From the NCBI GenBank assembly GCA_003142375.1, contig PLME01000024.1:1-64000 (forward strand): DNA of 64,000 nt. Direction: 5' to 3'. This stretch comes from Dehalococcoidia bacterium. Its GTDB lineage: Bacteria; Chloroflexota; Dehalococcoidia; GIF9; UBA5629. Of the stretch, positions 9,559 through 18,112 are shown one piece after another; the first letter of the stretch is position 1, and the number at the start of each line of letters is the position of its first letter. Made by a program: the position numbers and the translations under genes. A model generated the notes under the pieces. That model made no database searches. It saw nothing but the letters and a program-made list of their open reading frames with translations, and was not told the origin of the DNA.

Positions 9559-10635
9559 TTGATGAAAAGGATTGTATTTCTCATCCTGGCTGCATTATTG
9601 GTTGCTTCGTCGGGGCTGGTCGGCTGTTCCGCATTTGCTCCGTATAAACATGAAATAAAATACCTATACGGATTCTGGCCTTACTGGATCGATCCGGGAT
9701 CATATCAACCGGACTGGACTGGCCTGACTCATGTCAGCTATTTTTCCATGGATGCAACAGCCAATGGCGGACTGGATACCCAGTACATAGGCCCTGCCTA
9801 CTATTACATCAGAGAAAAAGCCCATTCTCAAAATGTTAAGATCACACTGACCGTGGCATGTTTCGACTGTGCCGCCCAGGATTCCATACTTGCCTATCAT
9901 CAGGCCGACCTTGTGGATGCCGTACTCACCAAATTGCAGGACTATGCGGCCGATGGTGTTTGCATTGATTTCGAACTGGTAAAGAACACCAATTCGTTGA
10001 CCAGCGGATCCAATACAGTGCTCATGCAGGACCTGATGCTGCTTTTGAATAGCAAACTCAAAAAGGCCAACCCGGACTACGATATTTCTTTTTGTGTGAC
10101 CGGCAATGTAGAAAATGTGTACAGAAACCGTGCCCTGGCCGCATATACAGATGCTGTGTTTTTAATGGGATACGAATATCACTGGTCCAAAGCCCCCGAG
10201 ACCGGCGCTATCTCTCCTTTCGACGACTCCGGGCAGCTGGATGTAAATGAATCAATCGATATACTGAAAAAATGGTATCCTGCGGACAAGCTGATATTGG
10301 GCCTGCCCTTTTACGGCTACGATTGGGCCTGTGATTCACCTGAACCCAGGGCCAAAACCAATGGAGAAGGTGAAATAATAACCATGTACTCGGCTTTGGC
10401 CAGTGCCAAAGATTACGGCAGGTTATGGGATACCAGTTCACATACTCCCTGGTATAAATACCAGTCGCAGGGAACCTGGCATCAATGCTGGTACGAGGAT
10501 AACGAATCGCTGGCCTTAAAATTTAACTACATCAATGCTGCCGGTTTAGCAGGCGCCGGCTTCTGGGCGCTGGGATATGAAGGACCGGACTCACCTGTGT
10601 GGACCCTGGTTAAACAGGCCTTCAACCGCAAATGA
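9559..10635 (+). CDS. glycoside hydrolase family 18-like lipoprotein (chitinase/spore-hydrolase fold)
   Basis: Lipobox LVGC; YGFWPYW..LTHVSYFS; catalytic-strand motif DGVCIDFEL; ..ILGLPFYGYDW.. Confidence 0.82.
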   Translation: MMKRIVFLILAALLVASSGLVGCSAFAPYKHEIKYLYGFWPYWIDPGSYQPDWTGLTHVSYFSMDATANGGLDTQYIGPAYYYIREKAHSQNVKITLTVACFDCAAQDSILAYHQADLVDAVLTKLQDYAADGVCIDFELVKNTNSLTSGSNTVLMQDLMLLLNSKLKKANPDYDISFCVTGNVENVYRNRALAAYTDAVFLMGYEYHWSKAPETGAISPFDDSGQLDVNESIDILKKWYPADKLILGLPFYGYDWACDSPEPRAKTNGEGEIITMYSALASAKDYGRLWDTSSHTPWYKYQSQGTWHQCWYEDNESLALKFNYINAAGLAGAGFWALGYEGPDSPVWTLVKQAFNRK

Positions 10636-10646
10636 AAATCTAACTA

Positions 10647-11093
10647 TTAGAGGTCTTCGAGCAAAGTGGTGAAGGTGTCATGGTGTTCCTCTTCCTGCTC
10701 GAGTATCTCACGGAAGAGCTGGGCTGTCGTTTCATCACCCTCTTTGAGGGCCATTTTAATAATATCCTTATACATTTTAATGGCCGTCACCTCGGCCGCC
10801 ACATCATTGGTGATCATCTCTTTAAGCGTCGTACCGACAAAAATGGGGTCTGGTTTGGTTGTCGGGATTTCGCCAAGGTAAAACAGGCGTTCCGCTATAG
10901 ACTCCGCATGCTTCATCTCTGCTATGGCAATGGATTTCAGCACTTCATGAACGGCAAAACCCTTTACGCCGGCCCATTGTACATGTTGCCACATATACTG
11001 CACCGCCACCTGCATTTCCCTGGCAATAGCGCGGTTCAACATGATTAATAACGCTTTGGATGACTTGGTGACCGGTCCTTGCTTTTTAGCCAT
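10647..11093 (-). CDS. ferritin-like / bacterioferritin-type protein
   Basis: 148 aa four-helix pattern with ExxH-type metal ligands (EMQVAVQYMW..EMKHAESIAERL..EEEHHDTF). Confidence 0.8.
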   Translation of the reverse strand: MAKKQGPVTKSSKALLIMLNRAIAREMQVAVQYMWQHVQWAGVKGFAVHEVLKSIAIAEMKHAESIAERLFYLGEIPTTKPDPIFVGTTLKEMITNDVAAEVTAIKMYKDIIKMALKEGDETTAQLFREILEQEEEHHDTFTTLLEDL

Positions 11094-11130
11094 GGTTATC
11101 CTCCTCCTAAATTAATATAGGCCCTCTTGA

Positions 11131-11361
11131 TCACGGATAAATCTGGTTGCCCTCGTCATCTTCAATAATAATAGCATCCACCGGGCAACTTTCGGCCGCA
11201 TCCATTAATGTTTGGCTGTCAACGCTGTCCTCGTCTATTAAAATAGCCTTGTTATTTTTATCCAGCTTGAAGACAGTTGGAGCCACGGCCACACAATTTC
11301 CCACTCCGATACATAACGTCCTGTCAATTTTCACTTTCAACCTTGTACGTCCCCGCTTCAA
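11131..11361 (-). CDS. small ferredoxin (3Fe-4S/4Fe-4S type)
   Basis: CIGVGNCVAVAPTVF...CPVDAI; start may be an internal TTG/GTG. Confidence 0.85.
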   Translation of the reverse strand: MKRGRTRLKVKIDRTLCIGVGNCVAVAPTVFKLDKNNKAILIDEDSVDSQTLMDAAESCPVDAIIIEDDEGNQIYP

Positions 11362-11468
11362 ATTCTATAAATTGGAGCGGTATAATGCAATTTTACGCCA
11401 GCCGCTATTGAACTTATTGTAAATATAGTCTATTATCAAATTAATAGCGAAAATGGAGGTGCTAAATT

Positions 11469-11645
11469 ATGGCAGTTAAAAAGTCGGTTGCGACCAAAAA
11501 GAAGGTGGTAGCAGTCAAGAAAGCTGCGCCCAAAAAGAAGGCGGTAGCGATCAAGAAAGTTGCGCCCAAAAAGAAGGTTGTGGCCAAGAAAGTTGCACCC
11601 AAGAAGGTTGCGCCTAAAAAGAAGGTTGCTGCCAAAAAGAAATAG
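11469..11645 (+). CDS. 58-aa Lys/Ala/Pro-rich repeat protein, histone H1-like
   Basis: Below the ORF-track length cut-off. Translation MAVKKSVATKKKVVAVKKAAPKKKAVAIKKVAPKKKVVAKKVAPKKVAPKKKVAAKKK*; GGAGG at 11455-11459. Confidence 0.8.
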   Translation: MAVKKSVATKKKVVAVKKAAPKKKAVAIKKVAPKKKVVAKKVAPKKVAPKKKVAAKKK

Positions 11646-11753
11646 CTTGGTTTGATATCCTTTTAAGGAACCTCGCAACAATTTGATGCATCTGCCCGGA
11701 TAGGCCGTTATATAACGGCTGGCTGTTGTATCGAAAAAATACTTTTTGTAGTT

Positions 11754-12734
11754 TTAGTAGGACTGACCTGTTACTAAACCGATAACGGTCGCCAGACGTT
11801 CCGGCCGGTCGGAACCGATGAGATATTTTTTACTGCCGGCCATGGTGATCTTCACCGCCCTGTCCCCCTTGAGATAATAGGCCTGTGTCCCGGCATTAAA
11901 ACGTATGCCATATCCTCCGAAATCGTGTAGAGGCGAGAACGTCAGCACTTCCAGAGAAACTATCTCCGCTGTCTTTAACCTGAGCAAAGGAATACCCATG
12001 ATTCCCATTTTAACCGATACCCTATCACGGGTCACCAAGGCGCTAAACCCTCCGTAAGTCAAAAGGAAGCTAATCCCTATAATCCCTAATACGACTGCCA
12101 GCCAGGGTATTGCGGGCCAGACCAAATAGGCGGATACAAACATGATAACGGCAACTATAATGGCCAGGGGGCCGGCATAGGCAGGATTTTGTGATTCCCT
12201 GTAAGACACAGGTTGTCCCCTTTTTATCTGGCCTTCGATTTCGGCTTTAAATGCATTTACATCTTCGATTTCTCTGCCGGGGCTTTTTTCGTAATGCCTG
12301 TAAGGCCTGTCAAGCTCCAGCACGGCAGCCAGCAGTGTAGCTCCCCCGCAGGTTATCGTAAGTATCATCCAGGGAAAAGGAAATTCTTTACCTGCGGAGG
12401 CAAGCATATTAATATAGGCGATTTGTATACCGCAAAGGTCCCCAATGGCCAGCTCGTCAAACAGTGATAGCCAGTTGAAGGTCTTCTTCCTTTCCTGACG
12501 TGCCCACATCTCATCCAGCCACGTCGAGAGCAGCAAGAATCCCACTGACAGACCCATTAACAAAATCGAGTTCATAAGTGGAGACCCATACCCGTCCGGC
12601 TGACCGTTGAGATCAAAATGCACAGGAGCCTGGTCGGGCAGCGGCATTGCACGGGCAGTTAGTACAATGGCGATGACCAAAACAAGCATGGCCGGCATAT
12701 GTGTCCATAACGGGTTTACAAGCTTAAATTTCAT
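11754..12734 (-). CDS. DUF1648-type membrane protein
   Basis: N-terminal PLPDQAPVHFDLNGQPDGYGS motif, multiple TM helices. Confidence 0.7.
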   Translation of the reverse strand: MKFKLVNPLWTHMPAMLVLVIAIVLTARAMPLPDQAPVHFDLNGQPDGYGSPLMNSILLMGLSVGFLLLSTWLDEMWARQERKKTFNWLSLFDELAIGDLCGIQIAYINMLASAGKEFPFPWMILTITCGGATLLAAVLELDRPYRHYEKSPGREIEDVNAFKAEIEGQIKRGQPVSYRESQNPAYAGPLAIIVAVIMFVSAYLVWPAIPWLAVVLGIIGISFLLTYGGFSALVTRDRVSVKMGIMGIPLLRLKTAEIVSLEVLTFSPLHDFGGYGIRFNAGTQAYYLKGDRAVKITMAGSKKYLIGSDRPERLATVIGLVTGQSY

Positions 12735-12774
12735 TTATTACTTTCCAATATAGGTTTGAGCTTAGCCCTAAAGT

Positions 12775-13650
12775 TTAATCGTGTTTCTTCCCGATGTCAT
12801 TCCCGGGCATTCCCCTGGCTACCGCAAGCACGAACTGTTTTCCGCCTTGCCTGATGATCTTGGCCCTTACTTCTGTGTTGATTCGGGAGCTGTCTTTCCT
12901 AATGACAATAGTATTGAATCTGGCCTCTTTATGTTCCGACATCTGTTTCAAACGTATATTGAACCTCTTACTGAACTCGGGCGCAGTAAGCTCGAGCACA
13001 TTCATGGCCATCAGCTCATCTTTTGAATATCCAGCCGATTCGCACACTGCATCATTTATATATGCGATTTTACCGGACATTTCCATCAGTATAACCCCGT
13101 CATTAATCGAATCCAACATCTGGGCACGCATCATTGACTCTTCGAACAGTTTTTTATTTTCCGTTACGTCATAGAAAACTGAGACAATGGCCGGTTTCTC
13201 CAGATAGATTACACGGTAAGAGAAGATCCTTACATATCTGACCATCCTATCCTTTCTGTATACCGGCCACTCTTGAGGCGTGGCAATGGGGTCGCCCGCC
13301 AGAACCATATTAATTCTGGCGATAAGTTTATCGCGATGGCTGGGCAGTGTAATATCGGGGACGGCTATAGCCAGCATTTCATCAAATGTATAACCCGATA
13401 TCACGCAGGCAGCCTTGTTAACCCAAGCAAACCTGTTGTCTTGAACGAGTATGATGCCTTCTCTGCTTTTGTCGGCGATGGTATCCATCATGGCCTGTAC
13501 TTCTTTGATAACAGTGCTGAGACGTTTTAAATGAGTCAGGGAACCGTCCAGGCTGGCGACGGCCTCCGTCAACTCCTGCACTTGAGATATCATCGGGCTC
13601 TGGATATCTTTAGGGATATCTATTCCACTGTGTTTTTCACTTTCCAGCAT
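12775..13650 (-). CDS. tandem PAS-domain protein without recognised output domain
   Basis: Two PAS-like blocks (GIILVQDNRFAWVNKAACVISGYTFDEM / GVILMEMSGKIAYINDAVCESAGYSKDEL); no kinase, GGDEF or HD motif. Confidence 0.75.
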   Translation of the reverse strand: MLESEKHSGIDIPKDIQSPMISQVQELTEAVASLDGSLTHLKRLSTVIKEVQAMMDTIADKSREGIILVQDNRFAWVNKAACVISGYTFDEMLAIAVPDITLPSHRDKLIARINMVLAGDPIATPQEWPVYRKDRMVRYVRIFSYRVIYLEKPAIVSVFYDVTENKKLFEESMMRAQMLDSINDGVILMEMSGKIAYINDAVCESAGYSKDELMAMNVLELTAPEFSKRFNIRLKQMSEHKEARFNTIVIRKDSSRINTEVRAKIIRQGGKQFVLAVARGMPGNDIGKKHD

Positions 13651-13658
13651 TGCAGCTC

Positions 13659-15137
13659 CTATCTGTGAAGGGGCGAAAATTTATTGTACCACGCAACAGT
13701 TCTGGCCATGGCCAGCGCAGCTTTTTCTATTGATCGGAAGACCGGTAGGCCTGCGCCGACAAATGCGGACTGTACCTTGAGAAACTCTTCCATAGCCAGC
13801 ATATCCGAGGCCGGACCCAGCGCCAGCATTACTGGTTTTTTCGATTCCTCATGCGCCCTGTTCAAAGCATCGACCGCGGGTCGCAAAAACATATCGCTTG
13901 AGATAAGGCCCGTCCCCCACCTGGTTACAGGATGGAACCCCATGTGATACATTATCATATCTATATCCGGTGATTTGCCGAGCACTTTCACCGTCCGGTA
14001 AATAGCTTCAGGAAAGACCAGGCTGGTAGCATCCAGTGGATTGGTAAAGATAGCTCCGTCACCCGGCAGAAAACCCTTCAATTCTTGCCCCACCGCTTCA
14101 GAAAAGCGGGGTAGCTGCAATCCGGCAGCTTCCATATGATCTCCGGCTTCTACGCTCGGCCCTCCTCCAACGCCCAGGACGGCCATATTTCTGCCTCTGG
14201 GATACGGGGTAGCAAAACACAAGGCAACCAGAACATCTATCATTTCCTGCACATCGGTAACCTGAATAGCGTTAGCCTGACGGCAAAGAGCTTCGAAGAC
14301 TCTGACGGAAGAAGTCATGCTGGCAGTATGGCTCATCGTCGTCCGCAAGCCCGCCTCAGTGATACCGCCTTTATATATTACGACCGGCTTGTTGGCAGCC
14401 GCTTTCTCGAGAATACTGCGGAAACGGTAGCCCTCTCTCACGCCTTCGATATAAATAGCTATGATTTTCGTCTCCGGGTCGGCGGCAAAATATTCCAGCA
14501 GTTCGCATTCGTCTATATCCAGCGCATTGCCGTAGCTGATCACCTTGCTGAACGTCAGCCCCCTGGGTCCGGCATGTAGCGGCAGGTCCTGTGAGTGGCC
14601 TCCGCTTTGAGACATGAAGGCAATGCCGCCCGGCGCCATGGGCATCCTCGTAGCCAGGGCAAAACGCGCCCTGGGGACGAAAAGCCCCGTGCAATTGGGA
14701 CCAATGATACGGAAACCCCCCGCCCTGGCTTTCCCGAGCATCTGCATTTCAAGGTCAGCCCGTGCTTTCTCCCCGCTCTCGCTGAAACCGGCGGAAAAGA
14801 AGTGTACGGACTTGACATGCTTTGCCGCACAATCGTCCAGCAAGTCCAGCGACTTCTCGGCGGGAATGCATACGACAACATGGTCCACCGGGCCGGGTAT
14901 AGCCGACACAGAGGGAAAACAGGGCAACCCGTAGGCTTCCCTGTGATTGGGGTTGACCGGGTAAATAGCCGGGAAACCGGCCTCTTTGAGGGAAATCACG
15001 GCGAAGGTCGCAAATGATAGCGCTTCCGGGGAAGCCCCTACAATAGCTACGCTTTGAGGATTGAAGACTTCATCCAGGGTAACGATCGGTCTCTCCGACA
15101 TGTCATTTATCATATCAACAGGTCTCTGCATTATCAA
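13659..15137 (-). CDS. CoA-binding/succinyl-CoA-ligase-like protein (ADP-forming acyl-CoA synthetase alpha-type)
   Basis: NPQSVAIVGASPE CoA-binding Rossmann start, IIGPNCTGLF, MSQSGGHSQDLP, SHTASM (phospho-His segment). Confidence 0.82.
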   Translation of the reverse strand: MIMQRPVDMINDMSERPIVTLDEVFNPQSVAIVGASPEALSFATFAVISLKEAGFPAIYPVNPNHREAYGLPCFPSVSAIPGPVDHVVVCIPAEKSLDLLDDCAAKHVKSVHFFSAGFSESGEKARADLEMQMLGKARAGGFRIIGPNCTGLFVPRARFALATRMPMAPGGIAFMSQSGGHSQDLPLHAGPRGLTFSKVISYGNALDIDECELLEYFAADPETKIIAIYIEGVREGYRFRSILEKAAANKPVVIYKGGITEAGLRTTMSHTASMTSSVRVFEALCRQANAIQVTDVQEMIDVLVALCFATPYPRGRNMAVLGVGGGPSVEAGDHMEAAGLQLPRFSEAVGQELKGFLPGDGAIFTNPLDATSLVFPEAIYRTVKVLGKSPDIDMIMYHMGFHPVTRWGTGLISSDMFLRPAVDALNRAHEESKKPVMLALGPASDMLAMEEFLKVQSAFVGAGLPVFRSIEKAALAMARTVAWYNKFSPLHR

Positions 15138-15242
15138 TTATTAAGGATACGCTAGACGACCAGCCTGGCCCTATTTGACAAAGCTATCATACGATATTTA
15201 AACTGTCGTAACCATGGCTATCAGCCAGGTCACTTGGTCCTT

Positions 15243-16226
15243 ATGAAAACAGTTATAACCGGGGCATCGGGCCATCTGGGTATAAATCTGGTACGTGCCC
15301 TTATTTCGAAAGGCAGAGAGGTGCGTGCGCTGTCGCATTTAAGCGACAGAGGATTGGAAGGCCTGCAGGTCGAGTACTCTAAAGGTGACGTCGGCAATCT
15401 AAGTTCTCTGGTCGAAGCTTTCGAAGGGGCAGATGTCGTCTACCATTTGGCTGCCCATATCTCGTTGATGATGGACGATTGGCAGCGCTGTTCGGAGGTC
15501 AACGTCGTGGGAACAGCCAATGTAGTGGAGGCCTGCCGCCGCAGCGGCGTCAAGCGGCTGGTGCATTTCAGCTCTATTCATGCCCTTTGTCAGGAACCAT
15601 TCGACTCACCTGTCGACGAATCACGTCCCCATGTCGATTCCTCCAAGGCTCCCCCTTACGACCGCTCTAAAGCCGCCGGTGAAAAAATAGTGCGTAAGGC
15701 AATCGAGGAGGGGTTCAATGCCATCATAATAAACCCGACTGCTGTAGTCGGGCCATATGACTACAGACCGTCGCACTTCGGATTGGCGCTTCTCCAGATG
15801 GCCAGGGGCAATTTGCCCGTTCTCATTGAAGGAGGATTCGACTGGGTGGATGTACGGGATGTTGTCGATTGCGCCATAAAGGCTGAGGAGATAGCTGCTA
15901 CAGGCTCCAATTATTTGCTCTCCGGAACGTGGCTGTCTATCAAAGAAGTGGCCGACATAGTCGCCATGATTATGGGGAAGAAAGCTCCGAGCATGATATG
16001 CCCCCTGTCAGTAGCACGTGCATGTTCTCCCATCGTGACACTTTCCTCACGATTGATTGGGGCAAGGCCAATTTTTACAACGGCTTCGTTAACCGCACTG
16101 GTGAGCAACCATCATATCCTTCACGAGAAGGCCACGCGTGAGCTGGGTTACAAGCCGCGGCCGATCCGGGATACCCTGGCTGATACCATTCAATGGTTCA
16201 AAGATAACGGGTTCTTGAATCCTTAA
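15243..16226 (+). CDS. NAD(P)-dependent epimerase / 3-beta-HSD-like extended SDR
   Basis: TGASGHLGINLVRAL Rossmann motif, VYHLAAH, YDRSKAAGE (YxxxK). Confidence 0.88.
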   Translation: MKTVITGASGHLGINLVRALISKGREVRALSHLSDRGLEGLQVEYSKGDVGNLSSLVEAFEGADVVYHLAAHISLMMDDWQRCSEVNVVGTANVVEACRRSGVKRLVHFSSIHALCQEPFDSPVDESRPHVDSSKAPPYDRSKAAGEKIVRKAIEEGFNAIIINPTAVVGPYDYRPSHFGLALLQMARGNLPVLIEGGFDWVDVRDVVDCAIKAEEIAATGSNYLLSGTWLSIKEVADIVAMIMGKKAPSMICPLSVARACSPIVTLSSRLIGARPIFTTASLTALVSNHHILHEKATRELGYKPRPIRDTLADTIQWFKDNGFLNP

Positions 16227-16232
16227 AACATT

Positions 16233-16994
16233 ATGCTTATCGAAAGAATATATTACATTGTCTTAATAACCTGGCTGATGCTGTCGGCGGCGATTTTTAT
16301 TAGCCTTTTCTTTATTGTCGCCCCTTATGGGCGTCATGTCAGGAAAGGTTGGGGCCCTGCTCTGGATAGTAAGCTGGCCTGGATTATCATGGAAGCCTGG
16401 TCTCCCGTAATATTCGCTCTGTGCTTCATCTTGGGGAAAGCGCCCCTGTCAATACCAATAGTGATCTTCTTGCTGCTCTGGGAGGCACATTACATTCACC
16501 GTGCTTTCATTTATCCCTTCAGCTTGAAGAATTCCAATGACAAAATGCCTTTATCGGTGGTGCTGCTGGGCATTTTCTTCAACCTGGTCAACTCCTCTCT
16601 GAATGGATACTATGTATTCACCTTATCGGGAGGATATACCAATCAATGGCTAGCCGATCCGCGTTTTATTATAGGAGCAGTCATCTTTGTATGCGGATTC
16701 GTCATCAACAGGCAGGCCGACTTTACGTTAAGCAAATTAAGAAAGCCTGGAGAGAAGAGCTATAGCATACCGCGGGGCGGCCTATACAACTACATATCCT
16801 GTCCCAACTACTTCGGGGAGATCCTGGTGTGGCTGGGATGGGCTTTATCGACCTGGTCCCTTGCCGGTCTCAGCTTTGCGCTCTGGACTATTGCTAACCT
16901 CGCTCCACGCGCCAGGTCACACCACGCCTGGTATCATCAACAGTTCCCGGATTACCCGGCCGGCCGCAAAGCCCTCATACCCGGCATCTGGTGA
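16233..16994 (+). CDS. steroid 5-alpha-reductase-like (3-oxo-5-alpha-steroid 4-dehydrogenase C-terminal domain) membrane protein
   Basis: C-terminus YSIPRGGLYNYISCPNYFGEILVWLGWALSTWSLAGLSFALWTIANLAPRARSHHAWYHQQFPDYPAGRKALIPGIW matches the SRD5A/DET2 family signature as I know it. Confidence 0.82.
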   Translation: MLIERIYYIVLITWLMLSAAIFISLFFIVAPYGRHVRKGWGPALDSKLAWIIMEAWSPVIFALCFILGKAPLSIPIVIFLLLWEAHYIHRAFIYPFSLKNSNDKMPLSVVLLGIFFNLVNSSLNGYYVFTLSGGYTNQWLADPRFIIGAVIFVCGFVINRQADFTLSKLRKPGEKSYSIPRGGLYNYISCPNYFGEILVWLGWALSTWSLAGLSFALWTIANLAPRARSHHAWYHQQFPDYPAGRKALIPGIW

Positions 16995-17000
16995 TATCCG

Positions 17001-18110
17001 CTAGTTAATTACGTCCACAAAGACACGGTTGGATGTAAGTATGCTGCCGGGGGCCAGCTTGTACTTTTTCCCCTTTTTCATCAGCATCTTTTGCCCGGCT
17101 AAATTATTAAGCCGCTCTTCAAGTCCCTTAGACTCATTGAAACCGTAGCGTCTTGCAAGCTGACCAGCATCCAAACCCTCTTCGAGCAGCCGCAATCGCA
17201 GCATGGCCTCCTCCGCCATTTTAGTCTCAACATCTACGATATCTTCGTCGAACCCTACAGCCGCTGGATCATCGATGTATGCCATCAGATCGGAGGCATT
17301 TTTCCACCGTCTTCCACCCATATGTGACGCCGCCGACGGTCCCAGGCCTATATATTCACCACCCCTCCAGTAATTAAGATTATGTAAACATTCCTTTCCC
17401 GGCAGGGCAAAATTGGAAATCTCATAGTGAATAAAGCCGCTCCTTTTCAGAATACCGGACACGCTCTCATACATGAGGGCCTGAAATTCATCGCCGGGTA
17501 AATCGTCGGGAGGACAGGCCGCAAAGGCTGTCCCTTCCTCAATGGATAAACAGTAGACCGAAATGTGGGTCAGCCCGGCACCGATAAGTTTGCGCAGCGT
17601 GTTATCCAAGCTTTCTCCTGTTTGCCCCGGAAGTCCGATGATTACGTCGGCCGAAACATTATCGATGCCGCAGCTAAAGGCGACGTCTACAGCTTTAAGG
17701 GCCTGCGCGCTGCTATGTACCCGCCCGGCTTTCTTAAGTTCATCATCATCAAGAGACTGGACGCCAATTGAAATCCTTTTGAATCCCATATTCCGCACTG
17801 CTTTTAGAAAATCCTCGTCGGCTGATTCTGGATTGGCCTCGATAGTAGCTTCGACTAGACGATCGATCCCCAAATGGCTCTGCAGGCTCTCCATGAGCCT
17901 GGCCAGCCTTCTTGCCCCAAGCAGGCTGGGCGTCCCGCCCCCTACGTACAAGGTTCTAAACGACATGCCGTCGTACTTCTCCGATTCCCGAACCACTGCG
18001 GACACATACCCGTCAATCAAATCGTCCTTGCCCGCCAGTGAATAGAAATCGCAATAAAGGCATTTGCTGATGCAGAAAGGGATATGGATATACAGACCCG
18101 GCATTTGCAT
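17001..18110 (-). CDS. hemW: radical SAM HemW-like protein (coproporphyrinogen III oxidase-like)
   Basis: MQMPGLYIHIPFCISKCLYCDFYS (CxxxCxxC), YVGGGTPSLL; internal start chosen at 18110, just after the lepA stop. Confidence 0.88.
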   Translation of the reverse strand: MQMPGLYIHIPFCISKCLYCDFYSLAGKDDLIDGYVSAVVRESEKYDGMSFRTLYVGGGTPSLLGARRLARLMESLQSHLGIDRLVEATIEANPESADEDFLKAVRNMGFKRISIGVQSLDDDELKKAGRVHSSAQALKAVDVAFSCGIDNVSADVIIGLPGQTGESLDNTLRKLIGAGLTHISVYCLSIEEGTAFAACPPDDLPGDEFQALMYESVSGILKRSGFIHYEISNFALPGKECLHNLNYWRGGEYIGLGPSAASHMGGRRWKNASDLMAYIDDPAAVGFDEDIVDVETKMAEEAMLRLRLLEEGLDAGQLARRYGFNESKGLEERLNNLAGQKMLMKKGKKYKLAPGSILTSNRVFVDVIN

Positions 18111-18112
18111 GG

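Noticed and set aside
11436-11681. 81-aa minus-strand ORF in the ORF track (repeats of LLFGRNFLD)
   Set aside because: It is the antisense shadow of the Lys-rich repeat gene on the plus strand, which has its own RBS and a meaningful composition.
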